Shown: piece by piece, positions 11,401 through 26,400 of the stretch | How the letters are laid out: each line of letters begins with the position of its first letter | Position numbering within the stretch: position 1 is the stretch's first letter | From: Toxorhynchites rutilus septentrionalis | Taxonomy: Eukaryota; Arthropoda; Insecta; Diptera; Culicidae | Direction: 5' to 3' | Assembly: GCF_029784135.1 (NCBI RefSeq) | Contig: NC_073746.1 | Location: 288,788,089 to 288,852,088 of the forward strand | DNA length: 64,000 nt | The notes under the pieces: model-generated | Database searches by the model: none | Seen by the model: the letters and a program-made list of their open reading frames with translations, nothing else | What the model was told of the DNA's origin: nothing | Translations under genes and position numbers: made by a program

Positions 11401-14400
11401 GACTGGTATTCCTGGTTTGTGAACCTCCTATCTTCCTGGCTACTAACACAATCAAAGTTCAACACAACCAAAACCCGTGAATCTTCCCACCTTCTATTTT
11501 TCATCTCGATTATGAGGGTATAAAGAAATCGGTTCAAGATACATAAAATCATATCATATTAAAATGTTTTTTTTATGATTTTTCTACACAGCCCATATTT
11601 ATATTTTCCATCAAACTTTCTTTAGAAATCCTATTCAATTTGAACGAGAAAAGTGTTACCCGTATCTGGGTGATGGGCGACGAAAGTGCTGATTGGTCTA
11701 GCCAAGAAATTTAAGAAGAATCTATTTTTTTTTCTTCATATTTCTGAAGTTTAGACATTCAAGAATATACCCTAGATAGGATTTAAGTGATGCGGTAACT
11801 AATCTACTACGGTCCTGACGACTAGTTTTTTCAAGCTGGCGCAAACGATATTCCACTGAACTGATTTCTTCCAAATTTGATATGAATATACACTGCGTTT
11901 CACAACAATAGAACCACTCATTTTTCCTGAGTTTCAGAGATATGTAAGAAGTCGGTTGAATTGAAGTATATAGTGTAGGATATAATAACTATCTTCACTT
12001 ATAAGACTGGCCATTTGAACTTTATTGTTGTGTCCAGGCGCGAAATATTCAAAAAACTAAAAATCCAGTGTTTCTCAACCATAGAACCAGATGGAAAAAC
12101 TCTCACTCCTTTACAAAATTAATGTTAATTTCATATGAATTACAATATGTTTCTAATTCGTACATCATCTTTAGTTCTCAATCAGTTCAAATAACTCATT
12201 CTGGTGGTTTCGACCAAGTTGTGCCATGTTGTAGTGTGTATCTCGGTCTACACAGAGGATACTACTCGTTTAAGCTCTTCAAATCACTCATACTGCTTGT
12301 AAGCTGCAACTACTATTCGTACCAATACTGCTCATAAGTTCATGACATAGTTTTGATCTGGTAAACAAGCTGACCAGTTCAGAATTTGAAGCCCCTATTC
12401 ATTAAACCATGCCATGAGTTTCCGGATTTTATGAATTGATGCCAAATTACCCAATTATCACGGTGTTTTTGATGCAAAAATAGCAGTAAATGATTCTGAA
12501 GTACTGCGTTGCACTTTTGACTGTTCATTCGTGTTAATAAAAGCTATCTGAGCCAGGTCTTTTTGAAAATAGTCTCCTCAAACCATCAAATTGCCGCCTG
12601 CAAAATTACGAGTATAAAAATAACATGACACGTTCCGTAACTCCTTCCAGTATGAAAAAATTCTACTCAAGTTGAATTTATTTTCATCTGAGAAGTTCGC
12701 CTGAAATAGTAAAGCCCATGGGTTAAGCTTCCACATTAGGAGATACGATTTTCATCGTTTGGGAAGAATTTTCTCAAAAAGGCATGGTTTAGATAACTCA
12801 CCGTCAAAACGAATGAACAGTCAGAAGTGCAGCGCAGTACTTCAGAATTATTTACTGCTGTGTTTGCATTTAAACAATGTAATAATTCGGTAATTTGGCA
12901 TCAATTTATAAAATCCGGTAGGTCATGGCATAGTTTAATGAATAGGGGCTTCAGATTTTGGGCCGGTCAGCTTGTTTACCGAATCAAAGACCTGCTAAAA
13001 ACTTATGAGGAGTATTCGTACGAATAGTAGATGCAGTTTACAAGCAGTATGAGTGATTTGAAGAGCTTAAACGAGCAGTATCCTCTGCGTAGAACGAGAT
13101 ACACACTACAACACAGCACAGCTTGGACAAAACAAACCCGAATGGGTTATTTGAACTGATTGAGAACTAAAGATGATCTACGAATTAGAAACTTATTGTA
13201 ATTCATGTGAAATTGACATCAATGTTGTAAAGGAGTAAGAGTTTTTCCATCTGGTTCTATAGTTATGAAACACTGGAATTTTAGTTTTTTGAATATCTCG
13301 CGCCTGAACACAACAATAAAGTTCAAATGGTCAGTCTTATAAATGAAGATAGTTATTATATCCTACACTATATATTTCAATTCAACCGACTTCTTACATA
13401 TCTTTGAAAACTCAGGAAAAATGAGTGGTTCTATTTTTGTGAAACGCAGTGTTTTTTTTTGCACCATGACACACATTTTTTTTAACCTCCTCACTTCTCC
13501 TTCCCACTAATCATTCATTGAATATTTCTTTCCGTTCAACTCTTGTTGTATTGTTACAAACAACTAAAAAAATAACGAAATAATGGATAGTAAAAATATT
13601 CTTTGTTTTATTTGTTCAGAACTCTAAAAAACGTCCGAAATTCTTGCCTTTACACTAGAATACTCCCTTAAAACCTTTGATGCTTGCAAAGTAACCCATT
13701 AATTCTTGAATACTGAATTCGATGGGTAAGTCGGGACCAAATAAAAACAGGTTTTATAAAAAAAAAATGTTTTTTTAAAAACCAATTCCTCGTTGCACAA
13801 ATCCATACAATGTGCATGTAAGGTGTGAAACAATAAGACAGTGTCTTCTTTACGTACGAACGGTATGTTATGTGCGGTCAACCAATCCAGAGTGGCCTTT
13901 TCGTAATGACATGAAGCTAGATCCGATCAGAACACAATATATTCATCTTGATGATGCTTTTTTACAACAGCAACCATTTTTGGCAATCAGTCTTTCGGAG
14001 GTGGCTTCGATTTCGAATGTTGTCCAAGCATCCGAAGGACACGCTCTTGGAGAAAAGTCTGCTCCGCGACCTACATCGTAAACTCCGCGATTCGGAGTAT
14101 CAGAATCAAACATGTTGTGTATTATCAAACGATATTTGGTTGGGGAAAAATAATCCATTATTTTCTCGGTACCTGACTTCAGTATTCAATATCTCGCGTA
14201 ATATCGATTATACAGTTTCAAGTTTAGGTTCGTTGTAAAGGTGACATTTCAAGCTAAAAAAATCTTTTGCTGTTTTTTTTGGTTACATTTAGTTGTGCAA
14301 TTTTTTTTTATCCCACTTATTTATTTAAGGCTCATTAGCATTTTTTAGCTGTAAACAGAGCCGAATTTTAATCGTGTACATGTCACATGGTTATCATTTC

Positions 14401-17400
14401 TATAATTAGCACATTACACAGTTGCCATTCGCCAGTATTCCTTCTATACCATTACATATGGTACATTCACACAGTAGCCATTTAGGCGTAAGACTATTCT
14501 TTCTGTTCTTCCATTATCCAGTTGGACCACCGGACAGCGGAGACAGTTGAATGATCATTGTTGAGTTATTTATAGAACAGCAGCCCGATGTATCTTGCAG
14601 AGCAGAGCAGTTGTATGGATGAATCGATCTTATTTCGACCGTGGAACGATCTCCATCGCTGATGATTGTTGCGTGGACGTAGCTATTCTGTAACAACACA
14701 AAGATGGTCAATGAGGAACCTGAGTTTTGAACTCACGATCGATCGCTTACTAAGCGAACGTGCAACCAATGTGGCTACGGAGACCCCCATTTTTTTTAAT
14801 TCATAATATTTTTTAAAAATGAAAAGATTTTTTTTAAATTTTGTTCAGTGCAATACACTAAATTTTCTACAAAACAACAAATGACAACAAATGGACCGTT
14901 TGAGTCTAGCGATTGACCAGAAATGTCCAGAATTGGCCAACAAAGGAGGCGTTGTGTTAGGTCAGGATAACGCAAGTCCACACAAATCCAGGAGCTTGAT
15001 CTCGCTACCAAAAACATCATTTTAATTCATACATCATATAGTCCGGACCTGGCACCGAGTAATTACAAGAAATTGGGATCAAGAGAAAATTGTAAAAATC
15101 TTTGCAAAAGTTTTTCGTCTATAAGGACCAGGATTTTTGTGAGAGAGGCATTATGAAGCTACCTTTAGGATGGTAACATATTTTACAATAAAACGGTTCA
15201 TAACAAAGATTTTGAATTTCACCCAGAAATAATGGATTACTTTTTCGCCAACCTAATATTTTCAATGTTAAACTATGCTATTGGTGTTCAATGTGATGAG
15301 GCGTTAACTAATCCATTCCTGAACACGAAATATATTCAAATGTGTCATATTCTTTAATATCCACAATATTGCCAGTAGCCGTCTCAGCATATGACTAAAA
15401 AATCTAATTATGATATACCGGGTCGTTTCTGAAAAAAAAAACTGGTAGATTGCGAACAAATCAAAATCCACACTTTTCAATTGGATTTAATGTGCTGGCT
15501 TTCCACATTCGGTTGTTCATTATAACAAATGGTTTCAACTTTGAAGATGCTGAGTGTTGACCGTGCATTTCTGTTCGAGTAAAACCAACCAATAAGCACC
15601 AACTCCATCCCACCCAATTCCACCCCACCTCATTTAGCGAACCAGATCTTACAAATCTCTTCTGGGAAAATTTCCTCCCGGGAACAAACTTGAAACTACG
15701 ATACAACTTTGATTGTGTTTTGCACGGATTTTGCTCCGCACAGCAGATGGAATCCCCCCCGGGCAGAGCAGCGAATTTGTAGCAGAGTCGGCGCACCGGC
15801 CAAAGTTGGTTGTGCAATTAATCTTCGCTCGCACTTTTCAGCTAATTCGAACGCGGGCTTTTCTCGGTGTCGTATCGAAAAACGTATATATTCTCACGAA
15901 AAACGGTCGTCACATTTTCCCACTCCCCAACGAAACTCATTCTTTGTTCCATCACTTGTCCGCATCAAGTCGCGACGTCGACTAAACGATGCGAAGGATC
16001 GTAATTATAGATCAAACGACATCCAATAATAGATTCGAAACTAGTCGTCTGATTAGCATCCTCTAGGCGCGTTCTCGTGATTGCTCTCGGAAGCGGAACC
16101 AAGGTTTCAAAGAAATGAAGAAGCTTCCCAGCAGCGAATTCAATCCAATTAACCCCTTTTTGGTGCGTACTTTCGGGAAGGAAAAGTCCAGTGTGGTTCG
16201 CGAGGCAATCATCATATTTGGTTGACGTTTTCTGTTGAGTTTGTCCTATGGTTTTTTATAGTCTCTATGAGTCGCCACCGTTCAAGCTGGTGAGGCAGAC
16301 TCCGTCGGAATAATCGGAAGGAATTTGATTGAATGAAAAATAATTATCGTGCCGCGATGAGGGAGTTTGAGATGTTTTTTACGATCACAGCAACGAAGAG
16401 AAGCAATGCGTGACAACAATTTTCATTATTTAATAACCTTTGGGAATCTTCTGCTAACTATCTCAATGCTTTTTTCAATATATGTATAACTGGAAGCTTC
16501 TACAGCAGCTCTAAATTGAATCCTCTAGACATTGTCAGAAGAAGACGCACAAGCAAAGACATTCCACTCCGACAAGATTGCTACACAATATTAAATTCCA
16601 TCGACTTGTTCAACTTTAATGAAAAAGAAACAGGGAAGAGCGGGCGATCCCACAATAGCATTATAACAATCAGCGGTAAAGGACATGGCGGCACTTCCTT
16701 TATGTGATTTTTAGACCAAAATCTAAGCATATGGGCTCGGTTTAATTGGCCGAAAATCATAAATTCATCCGCCGTGATCGTCAGCCAGCCGGAAGGATTT
16801 TACTTTCATCCATCCGGGCAGCGAATATTACTTCCGTCGTTGTAGGCAACTTGTGTAACAGGAATAACTGCACCATTGAATTTTTAACATCCGCACCCGG
16901 CAGTGCTAGCCAAAAGCAACTTTGGTACACCAGATTTGATCGGCCGACCAGCCTGCTGCCGGTCAAACGAACCTTCTTTCAACTTCTAGACAAACTTCTG
17001 TTCATTCTCCCGCAGCATCGGATGAAACCCCATCAGAAAAATGGGATCGGTAATTGCGGGGGAGGGACTCTTCAAGAAAATTTAATATAAATTAAACTCA
17101 CCGACAACATCCTTGAGGGTTGCCTTCTCGCCGCAGCTAACGAAATGTGGATAGAATGCAACCATCACCAGTCCACCGTTGGCAGACTTCAGTTCGGGAC
17201 GAACGGTCAGTGTGGTTGCAGATGTGGTTTTGACCGGGTCCAGAGCCATTCGGGCGGTAGTCAGTCACATGTGGTCGAGCCGTTGTCCACGCGGAGAAGA
17301 CATTGTTGATTCAGCCCGGCAGTGTTCATGGTGAGATGTTTGTACGCACGGTGAGGAGAAATGAGAGGAGAGAGAGAGAAAACATCGCATTAATTCCGAC

Positions 17401-20400
17401 AACAGCTTCCGACAGTATCCGCCCCCGAGGTAACAGGTTCGGCCTTTTGGCAGGGGACAGATCACAACTCAGGGGGGCAGGAAACACAAAAAAGGCAATT
17501 TTAATTAATTTCTTGTTTTTATTTAATTATTCTGGTTCGTTTCGCTGGTGAAGGCAGATGGTGACGACGATGATAACGATAAGAATATAGAACTTCATCA
17601 AATTATGCTAATTCGAGGTCCGGGAATGGACAAAAAATTAAAAAACGATGAACCATATTGCAGTCAATCTTCGGAATAATAATGATAGAGTACTTGCTTG
17701 CTGAGATATATATATATATATATATTGCGGCTTTAGAAATAAGGTGTTCTGCCTTTTACATTACATTTTACTGGGATGGCAATTCGTAAACATTGTAGTG
17801 CATAGCATCATGCTACATTTTTTCATGTTCATGAAACCTGCCACAAGAAAGTTGATTTCTTTTTTCTAGTTGTGTCAGAATATGTAGGGGCTTCGCAAGC
17901 AAAATTAAAAAGAATACCCTCAACTTCCTTTTCATTCTTTATGTTTTATTCGATACTCACGGCAAATCAGCGCGTGGAAGATTGACCATTGCTAGGCGTT
18001 TTCTCTCTTTGACGAATATCAACCAGCTCACGGTGTATCTGGTGGAATTACCTAATTTACAAAATAGCATCGCGCTGAAACTCTTCATTCAAATTCTTAT
18101 GGTGTTTATTTCAAAATGACAGTGGGGTGGGGGGAACACGTAAAGATTAAGTCAGGTTAAGAAGAAGCAGGTATCTATGAAAATTTATGTTTTCCAAAAG
18201 TTAAACGCCAAAACCTTTTTGTAGTTTAATACATTTTTCCCGAATTATTCCGTCAAATGTTTCACAACACATGGTTTTTTACAGGAATAAAAACAGACCA
18301 ATGAGATTTTTTTTTGTAAAGGGTGTGTCACATCAAATTGCATCACGGAAAAAACGCTGTAGAAATTCGCCCAGTAGATCGATCCTTTTGAAAATTTTAG
18401 ACAGTAAAATAAAAACTATTAAACAACTTTTGGCATTTTCTTTTTATTCATACTTCGAGCCCAAGCCCGTATGCTCGCACCTTCCTCTTTACCCCGTCCA
18501 TAAGGTTCTGTACAACGTCAGGTTGTAGTTTTTTTTTTTAACAGAAATCCATTTTCTCTTGAAGTCCGCCTCCGATTTGACAACTTTTGGGTTCTTCCGG
18601 AGGGCCTGCTTTATAATCGCCCAATATTTCTCTATTGGGCGAAGCTCCGGCGCGTTGGGCGGGTTCATTTCCTTTGGCACGAAGGTGACCCCGTTGGCTT
18701 CGTACCACTCCAACACGTCCTTTGAATAGTGGCACGAAGCGAGATCCGGCCAGAAGATGGTCGGGCCCTCGTGCTGCTTCAATAGTGGTAGTAAGCGCTT
18801 CTGTAGGCACTCCTTAAGGTAAACCTGCCCGTTTACCGTGCCGGTCATCACGAAGGGGGCGCTCCGCTTTCCGCAAGAGCAGATCGCTTGCCACACCATG
18901 TACTTTTTGGCAAACTTGGACAGTTTCTGCATGCGAATCTCCTCCGGAACGCTGAATTTGTCCTCTGCGGAGAAGAACAACAGGCCCGGCAGCTGACGAA
19001 AGTCCGCTTTGACGTAGGTTTCGTCGTCCATTACCAGACAATGCGGCTTCGTCAGCATTTCGGTGTACAGCTTCCGGGCTCGCGTCTTCCCCACCATGTT
19101 TTGCCTTTCGTTTTCGATTAGATAAATCGGCCAGTTCAAACCTTTGTAGGGGTATGAGGTGGGTCATCATCATCATCTTTCGTCGCGGTTAGGAGCCTTC
19201 TGAACCTTGTATGTACGCAGGCCCTCCCGCTGCTTGGTCCGCTGGACGAATGAACTTGACAAATTCAGCTTATTTGCGACATCCCGCACCGAGCTTCTCG
19301 GATCACGTCTAAACTGCTTAACTACGCGCTTGTGATCTTTTTCACTGACGGAGCATCCATTTTTGCCGTTCTTCACCTTCCGGTCGATGGTTAGGTTCTC
19401 GAAGTATCGTTTTAGTACTCTGCTGACCCCGGATTGGACGATTCCCAGCATCTTACCGATGTCCCGATGTGACAACTCCGGATTCTCGAAATGAGTGCAC
19501 AGGATTAATCCACGACGCTCTTTTTCGATCGACGACATTTTTCCAAATTTACGAAAAATTGACAGTGAAGCATGGTCAACGTGATCTATACACTCTTATC
19601 TGATTATAAGTGAAAGCTGAAGATATAATTCCTAAAAATTAAATTTCTACAGCGTTTTTTTCCGTGATGCAATTTGATGTGACACACCCTTTAGTGTGGG
19701 TTAAATGAACATATGGTGGTGGTAAGATGAACAAGAAATGTATATTCTCTCAAATGTATACCGGTAATTTGTAATTTAAAATCTTCCGCTAAACATTCTT
19801 CAATTTTCTTTTAAAGTTTAAAGTCAATAATGTCAATTTTTAAGAGCGATCTGTCATTTAGTTTCATTAAGAACAAGTTAACTTTTTTTGTTCGACTATT
19901 TTTGATATGGATAATTTTATTGGTCAAAGATATTGTGTAAAATTTTGTGTTACAAACAAAGTTTATTTTGCCGAAACGTTGCTTCGTTGAAAATTTTGCA
20001 GAATAAATTTGGTGTCTCTACTACACTGCGTTTCAAAACTATAGAACCACTCCATTTTCAGTACTAAGTAATTAATAGGAGCATTTTCTTTTGAGGTTCC
20101 AGAGATATGTAAGAAGTCGGTTGAATTGAAGAACATACAGGATGACAAAAAAGTCCGGTCACACTTTTTTGCGGTCGCCTGTAGCCTACACGTTGCATCT
20201 CTCTGGTGCCATCTATATGTCAAATGAAAGGGCTAACTTTGCTGCCCAAAGTGGCAGAATTTCGTTTCTGTGCAGTTTGTTTACATTGAGTTGTGAGCCA
20301 TGGCAGAGTTAAGAGCAGCTGTTATCGCTGAATATGTGAAAGGGTACAAACCCGGACACATATTCAAACACCTAAAACCGCTCGGAATCAACCGGAAATT

Positions 20401-23400
20401 CGTGTACCGGACCATAAATCGGTACCTAGAGACCGGAGGCACCGAGGACAAGGCACGATATGGACGACCAAGGTCTGTGAGAACTCCAAGGCTGAAAAAG
20501 ATTATACGAGACCGGATTCGCCGGAATCCCGCCCAATCTGCACGGAAGCTGGCCAGGAACCTTAAAATGAACCGAGAATCAATCCGCCTGCTCCTGCGTA
20601 AGAATTTAAAACTTACACCGTACAAAAAACAGGTGGTTCATGGGGTTACCAAAGCTACAAAGGACAAGAGGTACCAACGGTCGCGAGAGTTGCTCGGTTG
20701 GCGCGCAGATGACGAGATTATTTTTTTGGACGAGAAGCTGTTCGTTTTGGAGCAAACAGTCAATCGCCAAAATGATCAAGTTTGGAGTGTGAGCCTCCAG
20801 CAAGCTCTTGCGGACAAACTGAACGTTTCCCGGTTCCAAAATAAGACGTCAGTGATGGTTTGGGGAGCCATTTGCAAGAGAGGTAAACTGCCTCTTATTT
20901 TTATCGATAAAGGGGTCAAAATCAACGCAGCGTACCTGGACATGGTTTTGAAGAAAAATGTTCTGCCTCAAGCTGAACTATCGTTTGAAGACGATTACTA
21001 CTGCTTCCAGCAAGATGGCGCCCCATTCCACACCGCAAAGGTTGTTCAGGCGTGGTGTAAGGAAAACTTGGCCGATTTCATTTCGAAGAATGAATGGCCT
21101 CCGTCGTCTCCGGATCTGAATCCACTGGATTATTTCGTGTGGGGATACATGATGTCGAAGCTGAACGACTATAAAAAAACAAATTTGGAGCAATTCAAGC
21201 GAGTTATCACGAAAATCTGGGACGAGATGCCGATGGAGCACGTGCGCGCCGCTTGCGACGACTTTCCGAGACGTCTGAAGCTGGTTCGATCAGAGAAAGG
21301 TGGTGTGATTCCGAGATATCGTCTGTGAAGTATCTTTATGAACTGAATAAAGCTATGAAAGCCAATTTCAGATTTTCTTCTTATTCTTTGAAATATTGAG
21401 ATTTTCCTGTGTGACCGGACTTTTTTGTCACTCTGTATATAGTGTAGAATCAGTGGCGTAGTGTAGGGGGGCGCTTGTTTCAATAGCTCAAAACTGCTTC
21501 GAAAGCAAACTATTTAAATTATAAAAAAAATATCTACAATTATAAAATCCTTATAAACAGCGATAGCTTCTTGAAATTTCGTTTCGGTCTCGATTGGTCT
21601 GCGATTAATGCATGATGCATAATGCGTCGGATAGCCAACCTTTGTTCGTTTCTCTTTCGTTGCCGTGATGAACGGACATGCAAAATCGTTTGCTCGTGAA
21701 TGCACCCAAGGGGTAAAATATGATTTCGCACACATTTGGGAAGCTAATTAGGTGTTTCCGTGATGGTTTTTTCTATCACGGAAAATGTATTTCGGATGTA
21801 CGGGGGATTGAATAACGTTGTCTTGAAAATTTGAGTGTCGAAAGATCACAAGCGAAAGAATATTATTTTGTATATATTTGAACCGACCGCAAGACAATTC
21901 CAAGGAAAAACAAAATATCCATTCATCCTTTTTTATTGGTTATTTTATTGATTTAGATGCAACATCAAACAAATGATTACTAAGCCAATGGTAGTCCTAT
22001 GCTAACCTTGCGGTTATATCACAGATAGAACCAATTCCTAGTTGTTTCGTTTTGGGTGGGAAAAGCTGCAAAAGCTGTTCGCATGCTATCGAGCGCTCCA
22101 ACCATGTCAGGATCAACTGAAGGAGTTCGGGTTTTGTTGAGAAAGCAAAACAAAAAAGCCGGATCCATAGGGTTTGTAGACTTCTCTTTGGAGTTATGAG
22201 CACAACCTGGTTTTGCTAAGAATCTACAGTGTGTGACATTTTTAGAACTGTTCAATCTGTTTACTCATTTTTCGCAGTTTCAACTGATCGCTGAGAAATG
22301 TTTCCGAGCCACACAGGTGTGCTATTAAAAGATTGTCGCAAACTCAATGGAGTGCTCTTTATTAAGCTGTGAAACCAATTTATGGATTGATCACAGTCAC
22401 TGGTGTATTGTGCTACTCAAATACTGGATCAAGTGCACGGTCCCTCCTACCAGAATTTTGTGACCTAATACTTCTGTGTTATCTGTACTTCTGATGCATT
22501 GTACTACATGAAGAAGATCTAGCGCAGAATATTTGCAAACCAAACTGCAATTTGCGAACCGAACTGATAAAGTCACAGTTTTGGAGATGGGAATTTCATG
22601 GATTGGAGGGAATTTTCTCAAAAAGGCCTGGTTTAGATAACTTACCATCAACAAGAATGAACAGTCAGAAGTACTACGAAAAAACTACGAAATAAAGAAA
22701 GCTCGATTCTGGAATGGCCGACGACTCTGAGCGACAAGAAGCTCCAAAGGATGCTGAAGAGGAAGATCGAGGGAAAAGTGACTACAAGTGACTGGGAAGT
22801 CGATGCAACCGACCAAACAGTGAAAAAGTACCTGGCGAACATGGACATACATGTCAGGATGCGGAAGTCCCGTCCACTGGACTCGGAGCTGTTGAGCGGT
22901 TTAATAAGATGGTCAAGTCGATTTTCCCGGCGAACCTATCTCACCCTTTTTGGCAACGACTGGCAGGGCACTTCGTATTTTACTTCTCCCATGAAGGAAG
23001 CGAACTCCGCAGTGAAGTTTATTTCACACACCGATTCCCCAAGAAGGTGCTGCTGTGGCTGACAATCAGCGAGAAGGGGATGTCAAAACCACTCTTCTTT
23101 AGCTCCGGACTGGCCTCGAACGGGGAAAATTATAGTACGAAGTGCTCGCCGGAAGTTGCGTCGTTCATCAAAAATTACCATAAGGGCGAATACGCGGTGT
23201 TCAGGCCGGATCTACCCAAGTCGACGAACCCGCCTAACGTCCCCAGCTGCATCTCATCGAAAATTTTCGGGCAAATCTGAAGCGTAAGATCTACTCTAAC
23301 AAATTTGTTGCAAAAACTGAGAAGGAATTGATAAATAAAACTAAGAAAGAACGCAAAAATATGCCTACACGTATGTTTTCGTCCGCCATGGCGAATGTTC

Positions 23401-26400
23401 TGGTGGTCCGGAAGGTCGCTCGCAAGGGCGTAGAATTTTTTTTGCAAGTAAGCTAATATAAATCCCTTCCATGGGAAATTTATCGAACTCAATTATCTGT
23501 CTTAGTTTTTTTTATCACCATCCGAAAAAAGTCCATTTTTTTAATACAAACGTTAGTTTGGACTGTAGCGATGACAATGAATCCGAATTTGACGATTTTA
23601 TTCAGTGTTCCTGTTCCTCAAGATGATTGAAAATGGTAATTGATTGAACATGTAAGCCGTGCAATCAAATTCATGCTTGTAGTAGATTGTAGAGACTATT
23701 ATGCTGAACAAAACTATATTTTAACGCCATTCCTTCCCCATACCCCTACTCCCTCTAATTTTCATAACAGAATGGCGAATGGTACATACTTTGACTTATA
23801 ACTGTTAATTTATTGAAAAATATTTTAAAATTGTTCTGTCATAGTGAACCAAGTGTTAACGAATTGGTTCATTGGTTTAGTCAGAAAGTACCATGTATAA
23901 GAAGCCAAATAAATCTGTTTTGTGTCAAGTTTGTTTTTATCGAAATCTTAAGAATGTCACATGATCCGGTCTGACTTAACGCCGATCATATGTCTTAGGC
24001 AAAAACAATTGCTGGCGATATTATCTATTGATTTGTGTGTTTGAAATCAATATCCACCATTAATTGAAGAGATATTGAACGTTAGTATGTAAATCTATAC
24101 ACTTGTACAAGAAGGGTGTACCATACAATTGGATTGCAAAGAGAGTTAAACATCCGGCAAGAGTAATTGAATCGTTTGTTTGAGAAACCCCATAAGTCCA
24201 CTAGACGCTCTTGCGTCAAAACGACTAAAAATTCTTTTTCTCAAAATTTTGACCTGGTCCTCCAATTTGTTGGTATGAGGTTCGATTATTAGACCCATAA
24301 CATGTTATTTGGGGCCACTATTTCATCAATATAACAGGTTAAGCTTTTAAAGTTGATGGACTTAGGGGCTTTCTCAAACAAACGAGAAATCAGTGGTGGA
24401 TTTAGCGGGTTTGAAGTGATTGAACTCAATTTTATGTACTTTAAATGTTCATAAGAATGGGGATATTTATTAGTTATGATCTGCATTAAAGGAGGTAGGA
24501 GAAGGAGGGGGGGGCTTTGGATAAGTATTGTTTGTTTTACTTTTAATGCATAAGGAATGCAAAAATACGGTGTGGAGGAAGATCGGGTATATTTTAAAAT
24601 ACTTTTTGCATTTCCTAAAATAAGAAAAGTATTTGATGAGTACTACGGAACTTTGCCTGCCACTCAGCTTAGTGTTCTTTGTGCTTTAGAACCATGGAGA
24701 ACTTATGGGGTTTCTCAAACAAACGAATATCTGCAACCCCAATTTGAGGGGGTTCGTAGAAATAACTTTTTCTGAAATTTTGATGGTCGATGTTGGTACC
24801 TTCAAGGTCTCAAAATCTGCCAAACAGTCAATTTTGATAAAAATGGCGTTTATGGGATTTCTCAAACAAATGATCCCATTACACACCCAAATTCACAATT
24901 TTCATTATCATAACAACAATTTAAATTGGAACTGATTTTTTAAAAGGCATATTCACTGATCTTTTGTTAAAAAATCTTAACACAAAATTCAGATGTCTAT
25001 CTGAAATATAATTTTTGATAAAGTTGTTTGAAATTCAATGAAATATGTAGGAAACATAATATTTTGAATGCACTGTTAAAAAATTTTACTCTAAAATCGA
25101 ATTTAATATTTAAAAAAAATTATCTCTAAACTCTCTCAATATTTTTCCAATATATATTTTTTAATTTGCAACATTTCCATACCTTGTTAAATAAGAAGCA
25201 GTCTTCAGAAAACATACGCTGCGCTGTGCTTGAGTTTTATTTTCATCAGCGCGCGTTCATAATAAACACGTGTAATAAACACGTTTGGTACGAAATGCAC
25301 CAAACTCAGAAACAAGTGAGCGAGTTAACTTATTCTACCAGGTGATATCTTTTTAAAAAAAATGATCCACTTGGTTCGGACGTTTATTTCAGATTTATCT
25401 TTATTTCGAATAATATTAAATGCTAAACCTAAGTCCTTTTCTCTGCACAGTCCCTAGCCAAAACAATATATTTAATTACGATCTCGCGGTGGTCGCCAAT
25501 CTCGGTGCTTGTTGATGTAATCCGAAGCCTGCTACGTGCCATAATTGCATCGTTGCTATCTTCGGGTGAATCCGTCCGTTAACTAACGCAAAATGAACAC
25601 GGCGCAGAATTCAGATACTTAACATCGCTGCTCACTAGGGATTGTTAATCGGTTTTACCGGTAATACCGGATCATTTTTCATCACTGAATTACCGGTAGT
25701 TATACAATCGATAACCTGTAATTTCGGTAATTTATTTTTTACATCATAAATAATATGGTAATATGGATAATATCTAAATATTACTCGAGAATCAATATAA
25801 CATCGAAAAAAAAACTGACAGTGTTGCGCCGATTCTAGAACCTCCGAGCTTCAACGACGAAGAACAGACAACGATAAAGGAATTGATTGAAGCCCTCGAG
25901 CCAGTTCTCGTCGCTGTTAAACTGCTATGGCGAAAGAGCTGCACCCTTTATGAAGCTGATGTCGGATTGCAATTTATGTTAGAACAGCTATCGGAAAACC
26001 ATCAGAAATCTCGAAGCAGCTACTTGAAGCCCTGATTGAAAAGATAAAGGAAAGGATAAACGGTTTGTATAGGCAGATTTGTTCGCGTATATGAATAATC
26101 ATTCTGCTCGTGGTCGTGACACAATTAATGATGACTTCGGCGTCTTCTATCAACCGTCGCGGATTGCATTGATCAAGCAGGCGTTTGAAATCGTTCGTGA
26201 GTTCAGATTTCAGTAGCTGGACAACAGGAGGGAAAAATCCACTGGACGATGCACAACCTGCAGAATAGTTGAGCATCAAGAGAAAACTTGAACGACCATT
26301 GCATCAATCAAAGGTATTAACAGGGGGTACCAGAGGCAAATACATGACAAGAGTATTCGATGCTTTTCGTACTGTACGCCCAACATCAGTAAACTATGAA

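Noticed and set aside
13699..14158. Coding fragments preceding the mariner relic
   Set aside because: Short frames on both strands with no motif; the element border at 14135 excludes most of this interval from the mariner.
14715..14790. tRNA gene on the minus strand
   Set aside because: Tail sequence and position inside a mariner relic show it is the head of a SINE.
15461..16029. Protein-coding gene in overlapping frames of 90-118 codons
   Set aside because: Frames overlap on both strands, none has a recognised domain or plausible splice sites, and the interval lies within an intron of the dipeptidase gene.
18888..19121. Plus-strand frame opposite the DD37E transposase
   Set aside because: Shadow of the minus-strand catalytic domain.
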